The notes below the pieces were generated by a model. The model saw nothing but the letters and a program-made list of their open reading frames with translations, did not search any database and was not told the DNA's origin. The position numbers were made by a program, and so were the translations under genes. Below are positions 11,978 to 23,547 of a stretch of 64,000 bases of DNA, piece after piece. Origin of the DNA: Adiantum capillus-veneris (taxonomy: Eukaryota > Streptophyta > Polypodiopsida > Polypodiales > Pteridaceae). Where the stretch lies: positions 64,112,620 through 64,176,619 of the forward strand of contig CM043956.1 in assembly GCA_014529385.2 (NCBI GenBank), given 5' to 3'. The number at the start of each line of letters is the position of its first letter. Position 1 is the first letter of the stretch.

Positions 11978-12876
11978 ACTGGTATCAGAGCATTAAAGAC
12001 CCTCATGGGCTCACTAGCACACACTAACATTCACTTTTAGGTGGTTTTCTTACACTCTCTCTCTAAAACGTTTTTGGAAGAGCGAAAAGAGGAGAAAGTC
12101 AAGCCTCGCAAGTGGGCATGCAAGTGGACAAGTGGCCTTGACATGTGGAAAATGCTCTTCACTTGATTCTTGCTCATTCAACCACCTACTTTCTCTCTCC
12201 TCTAGGAGCTTCTCCTTCTTTCCACCAAGCTTTCATGGAAAGCTTCAGCTCTCCATCAGCCCCAAGCTTGATCTCAATGCTCTCGAAGTTTCCATGGTTG
12301 TGTTTTCTTCAAAAACAGTCCATTTACTTGCTCTAATCAGCCCCATTTCATGCTCCTTTGATGCCTAAAGCTCCGTACATTAATAGTGCAAGACTAGCTA
12401 ACTAGTCACATTTTCATGAGTTTTAAGCTCTCTGTTTTCATATCAAAGAATTAAAAGTGGAAAACAGGCCCTTAAATCTTATTGTTATGCTCTATTAAGC
12501 ACTCTTAAGGCTTGGGCAACACTCTACGACACTTGCCGACAAAGACTACATCAATCGGGAGCATCTACATCACTAGTTCGAGGCCGATTCTACTTCAACA
12601 AAGGGGGACATTTCAAATCAGCAAAAACAGCGAGCAATAGGCTGATTTCTTATCATTCCACACTCTTCAACAAAGCGGGAAAAGGACGCTTCAACCCTAC
12701 TTTGAAGTGGCAATACATTGCCGCACTTGGTAACCCAAAAACAAGCATTTTGTAACTCTATATGCTACATTTTACTTGCTTCATTTGTATGCTATTGTAA
12801 CGGGCCAAGACACCATGAAGAGAGTCTCTTGATAGGACCTCTCTTGCCATTGCATATTCACCTACCATCATACACT

Positions 12877-13058
12877 ATGGGTAATGATAATCTATCTATC
12901 TTTAATGGGGTAGGATTCCACACTTGGCAAGTTAAGGTAAAGGGATATCTAATGAAGCAAGGGTTATGGAGCATAATCACATCTAATATTGATGAAGAGA
13001 ACCCACCTTCACGTGCACAACAATGTGAACTTCAAATTAAGGATGAAAAAGCATTGGG
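12877..13058 (+). pseudogene. Element B gag, N-terminal part
   Basis: The ATG at 12877 begins MGNDNLSIFNGVGFHTWQVK, the usual opening of copia gag (FxGxxFxxWxxKVKGYL). The frame is interrupted after 60 codons by the insertion of gypsy C and continues in register at 19967. Confidence 0.85.
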
Positions 13059-13614
13059 TGTAACAAACTTGGACACTCCAAGTCAAGAATCAACCGCGAC
13101 AACACCAAATAACCACTTCAAAACAATTTACAGATCACAATAGATTTGCACTGGCCCGGCGGAGTTCCGTGCCTAGAGATATTGGCCCCAAAGACTGGCG
13201 TCCCTTTCGGTATTTCTTTTTGAATTAATCAATCATCAAAGTACAAGAGAGCGGTTAGGGTTTCACTCTCAGACTCTGCGTCCAGATGCTCTGAGAAGTG
13301 AGGTCCTCACCACTAATTTAAAGGTTACAAGGGATGCCCAAAAGCAGAGCCCCAAAAGCTTCAAATCAAAAGCAATTGCTCTCTCTCTCTCTCTCTCTCT
13401 CTCTCACAGAGAGTCAAAACATGAAAGCAAAAGCATTCTCTCTCTCTTTCTCATTTAAGTAGAGAAAAAGCGAAATTTTAAAAAAATAAAAAATAAAAAA
13501 ATAAAATAAAATAATCCGCCTCCGCGATTTTCGAAAATTAGGGTTTGCAGGAATTTTAGGGTTTTTGGCAGAAATTAGGGTTTCTGCTGTCCGCCACGTC
13601 ATCACTTTGTGACA
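13059..13614 (-). repeat. Gypsy C left LTR (3' LTR of the element)
   Basis: 556 bp, with a CT run at 13378-13406 and several AAATTAGGGTTT variants near its right end. About 27 bp longer than the other LTR, mainly from an A/T-rich stretch near 13480 and one extra GGGTTT unit. Confidence 0.92.
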
Positions 13615-14030
13615 TACCCCCCTCTTGAAAGCATTGTAATCGACCGCGATTACGTCTGCAAAACCGACAAAAGCCATAAACCGTCTTAGCAGACATTGAC
13701 TGTTAGTACCTACGTACTAGGAACACACATCTAGCACATGTACAAAATCGACAGTCACATCACACGACATCACAGGACATCACCAGACATCACAGGACAT
13801 CACATGACATTCAACATTCATTCGGATCTTAGACCATGATTTATCGGCAATGTAGCTAGCAATCACATCTAGGTCCAATCGGGACCTCATCGATGTCCGA
13901 TTGACTAATCCCTATTGCAACCATGTCTATTCGAGATCAATCAGACCAAAATGCTGCAGTCATTTCGGCTATCAGTTCCTGCACTCACAAGAAGTCAAGA
14001 ACAAATCAGTATCATAATCAGGAATTCCAT

Positions 14031-14592
14031 TTCATAAAGTCATCCAGCAGAATACTGTCAGCTCTCAGTATCCCTGAAGCTCAAAGAGACATCAGTGACT
14101 TTAGTATCAAAATCGAGGCATCTGTTGACAAAGGAGTGGAGTAACTCCCCTCTTGTGCATCCCACTACACCAGATCTTCGGCCAAGCTGAATTCTGGGTT
14201 CCATTTGGAGTAGACTATGCTAAACCAAAAGCATCGAGGTAAAGTTTCACAATCTGAGGAGTATCTGCTAGGTCCTCCTCCTCCATCCACTTCGCATCAA
14301 GTGCAGGATAATTCATAAAGTCATCCAGCAGAATACTGTCAGCTCTCAGTATCCCTGAAGCTCAAAGAGACATCAGTGACTATAGTATCAAAATCGAGGC
14401 ATCTGTTGACAAAGGAGTGGAGTAACTCCCCTCTTGTGCATCCCACTACACCAGATCTTCGGCCAAGCTGAATTCTGGGTTCCATTTGGAGTAGACTATG
14501 CTAAACCAAAAGCATCGAGGTAAAGTTTCACAATCTGAGGAGTATCTGCTAGGTCCTCCTCCTCCATCCACTTCGCATCAAGTGCAGGATAA
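14031..14592. repeat. 281-bp tandem duplication at the 3' end of gypsy C pol
   Basis: TTCATAAAGTCATCC begins at 14031 and again at 14312. The two units are nearly identical through the segment encoding the last residues of pol. The true coding end (14496) is in the right-hand unit; the left unit duplicates the chromodomain tail and 3' UTR. Confidence 0.9.
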
Positions 14593-17291
14593 TTCTTGAA
14601 CTTAACCAAGAACCGCCTTCGGACTTTACCCTTATTCTTCGTATCCTTATGTGCCAAAATCTGTTCAGGAACAAGGATCTCCTCGTTTTCTTCCACTTCG
14701 GGTTGCTCATCAGGCTCCCCATCATCAGGCACATCACCTTTAAAAGGTTTCAAGAGATTCACATGAAATGCATTGTGAATCCTCCGAGTATCTGGCAGTT
14801 TCAGTCGGAAGGAGACTTCATTTATCTTTTTAGTAATCTGGAAAGGGCTGTAGTATCGCATACTAAGCTTTGGAAAAAGCCTCTCCTTTCCCTTGTTCTT
14901 TCGTAGGCGTGCCTTCTCAAAACGTAAGAGCACCCAATCATCCTCCTTCAATTTCATGTCGCGACGATGGCGATCCGTTGCCTTTTTCTGTCGTTCTTGA
15001 GACTTCTGCAAAGTCTCGCGAACCTTGGCAAAAGCCGTATCCAGATCTTGCGTATATTCATCCGCTTCAAAGATCTTATCTTTCGTGCTCGGGAAGGGTG
15101 GAACCTTTCCAGCACCTTCAACAATCTCAAATGGCGCCTTCCCCGTCGACGAGTGTATCGTGTTATTGTAGGCAAATTCCACCAAAGGTAAATATCTTTC
15201 CCATTGAGTCTTCTGATCTGAGATATAAGACTTCAATAAATCTAGAACCATTGAATTGGCAATCTCGGATTGCCCATCACTCTGCGGGTGGAACGATGAC
15301 GAGAACTGCAACCGTGTGCCAATGTTCTCCCAAATTGCCTTCCAAAACAAACTCGTAAATCTGGGGTCTCTGTTGGAGACAATTGTCTCAGGCATGCCAT
15401 GTAATCTGAAAATTTGGGCCACAAACAGTCTCGCTAAGTGATCCGGCTTGACTGTTTTCTTCACTGGAATGAAATGAGCTTGGTTGCTAAATCTGTCAAT
15501 AACAGTGCAGATACCATCGTGACCACTCTATGTTCTCGGGAGATCAAAAATGAAATCCATCGCTATACTTTCCCAGGGGCGGGTGGGTATGGGTAAAGGC
15601 TGTAACAATCCTTGTGCTTTATGCCTGTTAAACTTGACCTTCTGGCATACCAAGCAACTGCGCACAAACTCTTCCACATCTTTCTTGAGTCTCGGCCAAA
15701 AGAAATATCTCTCTACCCCTTTCATGGTGGTAGCAATGCCGCGGTGACGTGTAAAAGGTGGACAATGGCATTCAGTCATAACCTTTTCCCTCAACGGCTG
15801 TGTAACGCACAACATAGTCTTTTTCATCAAGTAGCCTTCCCGAAGGGAGTATCCAGCTACTATCTCCCCATCCCGTATCCGTGTGAAAATATTTGCAAAA
15901 TCTGTATCTGTGGCATACTAATCGACCATATCCTCGAAGCTCCTATGATGTATCGCGGAAATAGCCAAAACCAACGGTTTTCGAGACAAAGCATCTGCCA
16001 CCACATTCTTCTGTCCCTGCACATGGACAATCTGGAAGTGGAACTGTGACAAGATGTTCGCCCACCGCATCTGTTTTTCCGAAAGCTGCTTCTGTGACAA
16101 GAAGTAGCGCAAACTCTGATGGTCTGTAAAGACAGTAAAATCTGCTCCGAGTAGGTAATGCCGCCACTGAGTAAGAGCATGGATAACTGCCAAAAGCTCT
16201 TTCTCATAGATCTGTGCTGTCATCTCCGGCCTAGAGAACAAACGGCTCTCGTAAGCTATGACATGGCCTTCTTGCATCAAGACCGCACCCAGACTACGAC
16301 CACAAGCATCACAAAATACTTCAAATGACTTCTGCAAGTCCGGCAAAGTCAAAATAGGTCCCGTAGTCAATTTCTCTTTCAACGTCTGAAAGGCAGTCAC
16401 CTCTGGGGGTCCCAACGAAAAAGGTACTCCTTTCTGTGTCAAGATATGCAAAGGGGAAGCAACCTCTGCAAACTTTCGTATGAACTGCCTGTAGTACGAA
16501 CACAGTCCCAAGAAGCTTTTAACTTCATGGACATTCTTCAAGTCGGGCCAATTACGGATAGTCTCTATCTTGGCCGGATCCATTTGCACTCCTGCGGCTG
16601 ACACAATGTGTCCCAAAAAGTGTATCTCTGGTAGGAAAAATTCACTTTTCTTTGCATTAATCACTAACTTGTGATCTCGTAATGCCTGAAAGACCTGAAG
16701 CAGATGATCTCTGTGTTCTGCCTCATTCTTGGAGAAAACAATGATGTCGTCAAAGAAAGTGCCAACAAATAGCCTGTACTCTCGAAAAATCCTATCCATC
16801 ATCCGATTAAATGTCGCAGGAGCATTGGTTAAGCCAAAAGGCATCACCAAAAACTCAAATAACCCAAAAGTCGTCCGAAAAGCTGTCTTGTAGACGTCTC
16901 CCGGTGCTATTCTGATCTGATGATATCCACTCTTCAAGTCAATCCTGCTAAAACATGAGGATCCCTGTAACCTGTCGAGTATATCATCGTTCCTAGGAAT
17001 CGGAAATATGTTCTTGATGGTGATTTTGTTGAGAGCTCTATAATCGATGCACATTCTCCAAGATCCGTCTTTCTTCAAAACCAACAATACTGGAGAGCAA
17101 TACGGTGAAGTACTAGGCTGGACAAGACCCTTTTCCAAGAGGTGTTTCACTTGGTTCATAATCTCTTCATTCTGTGCTCGGCTCACACGGTAGGGTGGCC
17201 GGTTCGGTGGTGTACTACCAGGTATTAGATCGATGGTATGATCTTCAGGACGAGCAGTGGTAACTCTCCTGGCAAGCCTTCTGAGAAGCAA
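14496..17291 (-). pseudogene. Gypsy C pol: RT, RNase H, integrase, chromodomain
   Basis: One frame of about 930 codons with only two stops, both TAG (15918 and 15528). RT shows [44 protein letters not shown] and FFDDIIVFS, so the catalytic box is FFDD. RNase H has FCDACGRSLGAVL and YEKELLAVIHAL. Integrase has the zinc-binding HRGIATTMKG...CLVCQ, then the core DFIFDLP, NRDPRFTSLFW and QSDGQSEIAN. The C-terminus has a chromodomain-like segment at about residues 870-920 (VRRRFLVKFKNYPALDAKW), placing it among chromoviruses. Removing two point stops would leave an open frame; it is presumed inactive. Confidence 0.93.
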
Positions 17292-18597
17292 TCGGCATGA
17301 GTGTGTAGAAAATCTTGGCGTTCTTTATCAAGTTTAGACATATTTGTCCTATCATCATCACTCAACTCTTTCATAAAGATCGAGTAAACAAACAGACTGG
17401 ATTTCATTAATTTTGAAATGGCCGAAGCCGATATAATAGGGATAGACTCGCCCTTCAGTTTAATATCAAGTACAATTGTTCTGCCCTTTTCTGTAGTCAA
17501 AGTCGCTTTTCTCGCCCGATAATCGACCTCGGCGTTGTTCTTGTGGTACCAGGGAATCCCTAAGAGAACATCACAACCCTCCAAAGGCATTATGAAGAAG
17601 TCCTCATGCACCAAATACCCCTGACAATGCAACCGAAGTTTGCCAATGACAGGTGTAATGGCTACGTCCCTGCCGGGTGCCGCTAGAACTGCCTCTGCAA
17701 GTGGTCCCATCCGATCGGGAGTAATCTCGAGCCGCGCCGCCAATTCCGGTGAAATGAAGTTGGCCTTGGCTCCTCCATCAAAGAAAATCAGAGCCTCTTG
17801 ATCTTTCACTTTGCCCCAAGCTCGGCAAAGTTCTGTACTCTCATCCATGGTGTCGGGATCAGTACCCACACAATCTGGAACCAGTCCTGTTTTCATCTTG
17901 CCTTTTCGTACACAGTCCTCAGCTGCTCTCGAACTCTCACGCCTTTCGTCGTCCTTGTCATTCTGTTCTTTCTGTGCCTGTTTAGGGCACTTCGCGGAGA
18001 TATGTCCAGTTTCCCCGCATCCAAAGCACTTCCCCTCCCTGACGTAGCGAGTCCGCTCCTGAGGAGTAAGTCTGGGTTGTGCATCCTTTTTCTCTGGGTT
18101 GCTCTTTCTTTTTCTACTTTCATTCCCAGAAGTCTGTCCGGTTCGTTGTGTCGTGACCTCATCTGTGGGGTAGGTTAGACTGCTAGAGTGAATTGCAGAG
18201 CCCCGCTTCGCATGACTCATCAACTCCTGAATAGAAGCTGACTTTTGTTCCAAGCAGTGATCTCGGATCTCTGCAGGTAGACCCAAGGTAAACCGTCAAT
18301 CTGTTCTTTGAACGAGATCTTCTGGAATGAAGAGGCGGGTAGAAAAGAGCTCCAGAATCTTTCACAATAAGCATTGATTGTATCTTTCTTGGTCATCCGA
18401 AGATGGTTCCAAGCAGCTCGTACATCTCGTTCATATTCTTGCGTCAACCAAGAAGAAATAAAAAGCTTCTTAAATTTCAGCGTGGACCACCAAGTACGAG
18501 CATTCCCCTTAAGGTAAGAGGTAGCTCTCTGAATCTTGGAGTGCTCTGAATAGCGTCCTTCCGCGAAAGCGATGTCAAACTGCTGAATAAAAGACAA
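17225..18597 (-). pseudogene. Gypsy C gag (C-terminal part) and protease
   Basis: The first part (18597-18220) is retrotransposon gag (FIQQFDIAFAEGRYSE...ATSYLKGNARTWW). A frameshift near 18290 leads to the frame 18286-17225. It holds a CCHC knuckle, CFGCGETGHISAKC, near 18040-18000 and a retropepsin segment, FFDGGAKANFISPELAARL, near 17740-17790. The expected active site is D-S/T-G, so the DGG seen here is unusual. The segment DVLLGIPWYHKNN near 17540 matches the C-terminal flap region of retropepsins. A further frameshift near 17280 separates this frame from pol. Confidence 0.87.
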
Positions 18598-19349
18598 AGC
18601 CTTCGAAGCATCTGAGTATCCTGAAAAGTATCAAACTTGATCGAGTGGCCACCTTCCTTAAACTCTCGGACTTTCTTGCTTTTTTCTTCGAGAAAGTCAT
18701 ACTGGTTGGCTTTGTAAAAATTCTTCTTGTTCGCATAAAACTTTCCGTCATCGGAATCTGAGCTGTATGTAGACGAGTCCTCAGTAGAACTGTCAGTCTT
18801 TGGGCGAGATTTAGCCTTCTTTGCCTTTCTCTTGCCCTTTCCAAAGCGTTGCTTCTTGCTTCGCTTTTTACCTTTTCTGTCTTCTTCGCTCGAATCCGAG
18901 GAGCTAGAAGAACTGTCAGAATAAGAAGAAGAAGAAGAACTGGGTAGGTCTTCAAACTTGACGCGCTTCTTCAATTTCTTTGCCTTGTCAAATGTCGATC
19001 GACGACCCAAATATCCCGGGAAGTCAGTGCCTTTCTTCTGCTTTTTGCCGTGCTTTTTGGCTTTCTTTTGCGTGTCAAAAAGCTGAGCAATCCGTGCATC
19101 AACCATGTTCTCCAGTTCCTTCTCCGTATATTTCTTGGAGGCAGAAGGTTTCTTGAGAGCGGGTTTCGGGAGTGGTGTTGTGGTTCTCTGCCACTCCATC
19201 TGTACCTCTTTCAAAGAGGTCTGGTTCATATATTTTGCTCTCTCTCGCCGCTCCGCCTAAGTAGGCCAAGGCGGGCCATACTCTCTACCTGAATCTTCGT
19301 TGTGATCCCAGCCCGCATCTCCAGATGCAGAAGGAGTCGACTGATCATT
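18477..19349 (-). pseudogene. Gypsy C gag, N-terminal part
   Basis: Starts MASGNDQSTPSASGDAG near 19360 and has an early in-frame stop near 19258. It continues in another frame as a Lys/Ser-rich region with a Ser/Asp/Glu run (SSSSSSYSDSSSSSSDSSEE) at about 18890-18950 and clusters such as KKRSKKQRFGKGKRKAKKAK. It frameshifts near 18590 into the conserved gag domain. The low-complexity region is typical of rapidly evolving gag N-termini. Confidence 0.75.
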
Positions 19350-19432
19350 GCCTGAAGCCATAGGTGCTGCGGAAAAAAAATTCGGGGATCGGATTTCTCG
19401 TAAAAGAGAAATCGGCCGTGCTCTGATACCAC

Positions 19433-19961
19433 TGTAACAAACTTGTACACTCCAAGTCAAGAATCAACCGCGACAGCACCAAATAACCACTTCAAAACAA
19501 TTTACAGATCACAATAGATTTGCACTGGCCCGGCGGAGTTCCGTGCCTAGAGATATTGGCCCCAAAGACTGGCACCCCTTTCGGTATTTCTTTTTGAATT
19601 AATCAATCATCAAAGTACAAGAGAGCGGTTAGGGTTTCACTCTCAGACTCTGCGTCTAGATGCTCTGAGAAGTGAGGCCCTCACCACTAATTTAAAGGTT
19701 ACAAGGGATGCCCAAAAGCAGAGCCCCAAAAGCTTCAAATCAAAAGCAATTGCTCTCTCTCTCTCTCTCTCTCTCACAGAGAGTCAAAACATGAAAGCAA
19801 AAGCATTCTCTCTCTCTTTCTCATTTAAGTAGAGAAAAAGCGAAATTTGCGTCGCTCATCATTTTCCAAAAAATTATAATCCGCCTCCGCGATTTCCGGA
19901 AATTAGGGTTTTTGGCAGAAATTAGGGTTTTTGCTGTTCGCCACGTCATCACTTTGTGACA
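19433..19961 (-). repeat. Gypsy C right LTR (5' LTR of the element)
   Basis: 529 bp, TGTAACAAAC to TTTGTGACA, with a CT run at 19753-19774. The primer site lies immediately to the left. Confidence 0.93.
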
Positions 19962-20765
19962 TTGGGCATTCTTCTCACAAGTGTAGCGGAAGAGATAGTT
20001 CACTATTTAGACCAATCCACTACCGCTAAGCATGATGGGAGATACTTGAGAGGAATTTTGGGGCAAAATCAAAACACTCTTAAGATTTCTCTTAAAATGC
20101 AACTCTATAGCTTAGTTATGCAAGAGGGTGAAAGCTTATCTAGCTTAGTCAATAGACTAAAAAGCATTTGCACGCAACTAAGTTACATAGAATGCAACAT
20201 TGAAGAAGAAGACAAAATTGCCGTATTACTTAAGTCTCTTCCATTGTAATATGATAATATCGTGACGGTCTTAAAAGAGAAGGAACCAATTCCTTCACTT
20301 GAGAGCATTGTCAACTCTTTACAAGAACAAGAGAAGAAACACACACATAAAGAAGAGAACACCTCACAAGCTTTGTATGTTTCATCTTCTTCTAAAAAGA
20401 ACTTCAAAGCATGTAAGCATTGTGGAAAGACAAATCATATGTCTTTCAATTGCTACAAAATCAAGAAGTGTTTGAAGTGTGGTAAAGTGGGGCATGCGCC
20501 TCAATTTTGTAACCACAATGGGTTCAACACCGACACTACCTCCAACATTCAACGAGGTAAAAGGTCTTCTAACAAGGTTCACTATATGCATAGTGATGAC
20601 GACGACGACGTAGATGACGACAACGAGGATGCTGAGAGCATCAACTTGATCCATTCAGCCATCTCTTCTCCTTCCTCTAGTTTTTCTAATAAAAAGCATG
20701 TGGAGGGTAACCCCAAATATAGCTCAAAATCCAAATCCAATTATGAGTATGATGATATTTACTAA
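19962..20765 (+). pseudogene. Element B gag, C-terminal part
   Basis: Continues the gag frame cut at 13058. It has a UBN2-type gag core (DGRYLRGILGQNQNTLKI, LVNRLKSICTQL) and one TAA stop at 20247, where Gln (CAA) is likely. Two zinc knuckles follow: CKHCGKTNHMSFNC and CLKCGKVGHAPQFC (about 20410-20515). The tail is acidic (DDDDDVDDDNED). It ends at the TAA at 20763 with no pol downstream before the right LTR. Confidence 0.87.
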
Positions 20766-21008
20766 ATGTTCATTTTCAGCCCAATATGTTTAGTTATCCA
20801 CTCCTTAAGTTGTATCCTAAGGGTGATGATGCTTTGTATCTCTTTGAGCACCGTTTTATGTTGTATCAATGTAGGGCATAATGTTGTATCCATATGAGAA
20901 CCATTATGTACCATATTAGACCCAAAAATGATGTATCCAAAATGTATGAACCTTCTACATACCTTTGTGCAACCTTAGGAGTTCCAAGCATGAGTTTAAG
21001 GGGGAGTT

Positions 21009-21290
21009 TTCAAGGATTAAACACATGCCTTCACTCCATCTCTTAACCATGTGGGAACTAGCCTTAGAACACTCTAGAACATCTCATGAGAGCCTACATA
21101 AGAAGGCACCCTCCACAAGCTCTAGACATCACTTGTAGTTTACAAGCTTTGCTTATGCACTAGTTATTTTGTTCATTTCAATGGTGTAAGTTCTCCTCTT
21201 GCATAGGCATTTTATTTCTCTCTCATCTCTCCTCATTTTGTGTCTACAACATGAATGCTACATGTGTGTATCCAGCCTAAAAACCCAACA
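21009..21290 (+). repeat. Element B 3' LTR
   Basis: Partner of 11696-11977. The 5' terminal TG is altered to TT, and it ends AACCCAACA. Copia A RNase H coding resumes immediately after it. Confidence 0.88.
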
Positions 21291-21349
21291 ATTCGGTACC
21301 ACTTTATACAACAGGTATTGGATGATGGCCTTGTCACACTGACAAATGT
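21291..21349 (+). pseudogene. Copia A RNase H, middle piece
   Basis: Reads RYHFIQQVLDDGLVTL, the segment that follows KHIDV in copia RNase H. It is cut by element D at the TAGAA duplication. Confidence 0.8.
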
Positions 21350-21354
21350 TAGAA

Positions 21355-21873
21355 TGTCACAAACTGTTGACTTGTCAAAGCCTAAAGAATGGAGCCAACT
21401 TGCAAATGCTGGTCCCTAAACCCCAAGCGAAGAGGCAGATCAGCAGGAAATAAAGGAGGACTCATACACACACATACAAGAACTTGCGAAGCAAGTTGAT
21501 GACGTGGTGGCAGATTTCAAAAAAATCATGCTGGTTGATGACGTGGCAAGTCGTACAGGTTTTCGCATTTTGCATTGGTTGATGAGGTGGCAAGCTGTAC
21601 GGATTTTCGTGATTTACGATGGCAGCTTTTTGGTATTGCTCTTGGACCAGAAGCTTTTGAGTTGGAAGGCTTTTTATGTAAAACTGCTTTTGGGCCTAGG
21701 GCCTTTAAATATGAGGTTAGGGCTCATTCTCTGGCATGCTTCGTGGCGAAGGTGCAGAGTCTAGAGTACCGGCTTGTACTGGTTGATGCAATATAAAGAA
21801 ATACCGAGAGGGGCGCCAAGGTTTGGGGCCAATACTCTTTGGGGTAGAATTCTGCCACTCCGTGTTGCGTGTC

Positions 21874-21912
<39 letters not shown>

Positions 21913-21984
21913 GTTGTTATTTGAAGTGCTTAAAGTTGTTCAGTCTGTTCTTTTCTATTGGCTCGTGGTGCCCGTCTTGTGACA
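21355..21984 (+). repeat. Element D 5' LTR
   Basis: Contains a CCTTTAAATATGAGGTTAGG promoter-like segment near 21705, a conserved core at 21796-21833 and a CT run at about 21871-21906. Confidence 0.9.
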
Positions 21985-22189
21985 GTGGTATCAGAGCATC
22001 AGGGGTGTGCTTTTCTGAAAGCATATCGGTCCTACAGAAGAGTAGACAGAGCCATTGGAATTTTATTCGATGTATCTTCGCCCTCCAACCCGGACTTATT
22101 AGCCACTCTCACCCTTACTTCATCGCGCATCGGGCGCGCTCCCATCTTCACCGCTCATGTCTTATAGGGCATAAGCCATAAAGATCACT

Positions 22190-22640
22190 TACAAGAGAAG
22201 AATCCAAGATTTGTTTCGAGGCAGTGCTTTTCTCAGAGGCAGTGCTATGCAGACGTTGATAGCTACCAAGCAGTATACTCCAAGTACTTGGCAAGCTTTC
22301 AAGAAAATTTTTGGCCGAAGTTATATGGTTTCTGACATCTTCCTTAGGAGTGCAACTTCTGGCAAAGTGGGGTATCTTGAAATGCTTGCCATGGAAACCC
22401 TAGCAGATTACTTGAAATTTCTCGACATCTCTCAGTAGATGTCTCTTCACGAGCAGATGACCTTGGAAGTTCGGTGTGATTGCTATCTCTTGGGACTACC
22501 ATCGCCGCCAAAGAAACACTGTCTGTCCAAGAGTTGATGGACCATGTTGTGCTCGTCTACGACCTCATGGAAGGAACCTAACCCTAATTTTTGGTGCAAG
22601 TTTCAGATGGAAAGTCAGTCGACTTTTCGAGCTCGGCTAA
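22190..22640 (+). pseudogene. Element D gag remnant
   Basis: The frame around 22244-22438 reads TPSTWQAFKKIFGRSYM and TLADYLKFLDIS, resembling the retrotransposon gag segment in gypsy C and E (xxxWxxFKxxF). Downstream, stops and shifts destroy it. Confidence 0.5.
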
Positions 22641-22849
22641 TGTCGAGATTGCTTTTTAAGTTTGAAATTTGTTTGAGAACTTGTTTTGTGGTCTTGTTTG
22701 GAATTTATTTGAAATGGGTGGTATCTGTTTTGAACCTGTCTTGGTGCCGATTTGAATTGTTTGACTCTGGTTTTAATACTGGTTTCAATGATTGGTGATT
22801 TTACTTCCGGGTGGAGTAGTGAGAAATGCTGATTGAGAATGCTTGTTCA

Positions 22850-23140
22850 TACTCATGGCCCAGACCCTTGTGGTTATTTACGAGGGGAGTATTGTTGTTG
22901 TTACTCATGGCCCGGACCTGCATGGTTATTTACGGGGGGAAGTATTAAGAAGTCTAAGCAGTAGTTACTCTTAGCACCTCCAAACGACGCAGGCTGCGGT
23001 CTGGGGGGTGTTTGGTTTGTAAAAAGCCTCTATATCTCATGGCCTGGATCTTTTTAGGTTATTTGCAAGAGGAGTGATGAGGGAGTCGTTGAACAGCTCA
23101 TGGCCCGGACTGGATGGTTATTTACGGGGGGGGAGTGTTT
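22850..23140. repeat. four dispersed copies of a G-rich motif
   Basis: CTCATGGCCCGGAC, then TGGTTATTTACGGGGGGAGT, occurs in full or degenerate form near 22852, 22904, 23036 and 23097, in the 3' untranslated part of element D. Confidence 0.75.
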
Positions 23141-23350
23141 ATTGGCGGCTTTATGTTTCTATGTCTTGTAACATGTATATGTGAGCATTTGTGTTGCATT
23201 GTGATGTGCCAACCACTGAATATTCCTAATTGGATGAGATTGCCTGGGTATGTAATTTTAGTGCATCACGACACCCGTGGAAGATCAGTACGGTCTTGGG
23301 TGTGATGGCTAATTTTACTACGCCAGAATATCAAGAGTTCCGATCTGGAC

Positions 23351-23452
23351 GAAAGGAGAAGCTAACTCCTTGATCAAAAGAGCCGAAAGGAGAAGCTAAC
23401 TTCTTGATCAAAAGGGCCGAAAGGAGAAGCTAACTCCTTAACCAAAAGATCA
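23351..23452. repeat. 34-bp tandem repeat, three copies
   Basis: GAAAGGAGAAGCTAACTCCT begins at 23351, 23385 and 23419 with minor changes, about 100 bp upstream of the right LTR of element D. Confidence 0.88.
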
Positions 23453-23547
23453 AACTGATTGTCCCTCGGAAATTTTTGAGCTACCTTGAGTTGTTTTTGC
23501 AGAAATGCTGTCATCGCGGACGATTACTCTCTGTCAAGAAGGGGAGA

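Larger units (their letters stand above)
13059..19961 (-). mobile_element. Gypsy C, Ty3/gypsy chromovirus
   Basis: LTRs at 13059-13614 and 19433-19961 start TGTAACAAACTTG and end TTTGTGACA. They are flanked by the perfect 5-bp duplication TTGGG (13054-13058 and 19962-19966). On the minus strand the order is gag, protease, RT, RNase H, integrase, chromodomain. The primer site is TGGTATCAGAGCAC, directly inside 19432. The polypurine tract AAGAGGGGGGTA (minus) ends at the 13614 border. Confidence 0.95.
11696..21290 (+). mobile_element. Element B, gag-only copia-type element (TR-GAG), holding gypsy C
   Basis: Two 282-bp LTRs (11696-11977 and 21009-21290) share AAGGATTAAACACATGCC at the start and AACCCAACA at the end. 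A primer site, TGGTATCAGAGC, begins at 11980, and a polypurine run (AAGGGGGAG) precedes the right LTR. The only coding content is a gag frame with two zinc knuckles; no protease, integrase or RT is present. Without gypsy C it is about 2.7 kb, so it would need pol from another element. It is inserted in copia A RNase H; flanks GTTCA and ATTCG may be a decayed target duplication. Confidence 0.85.
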
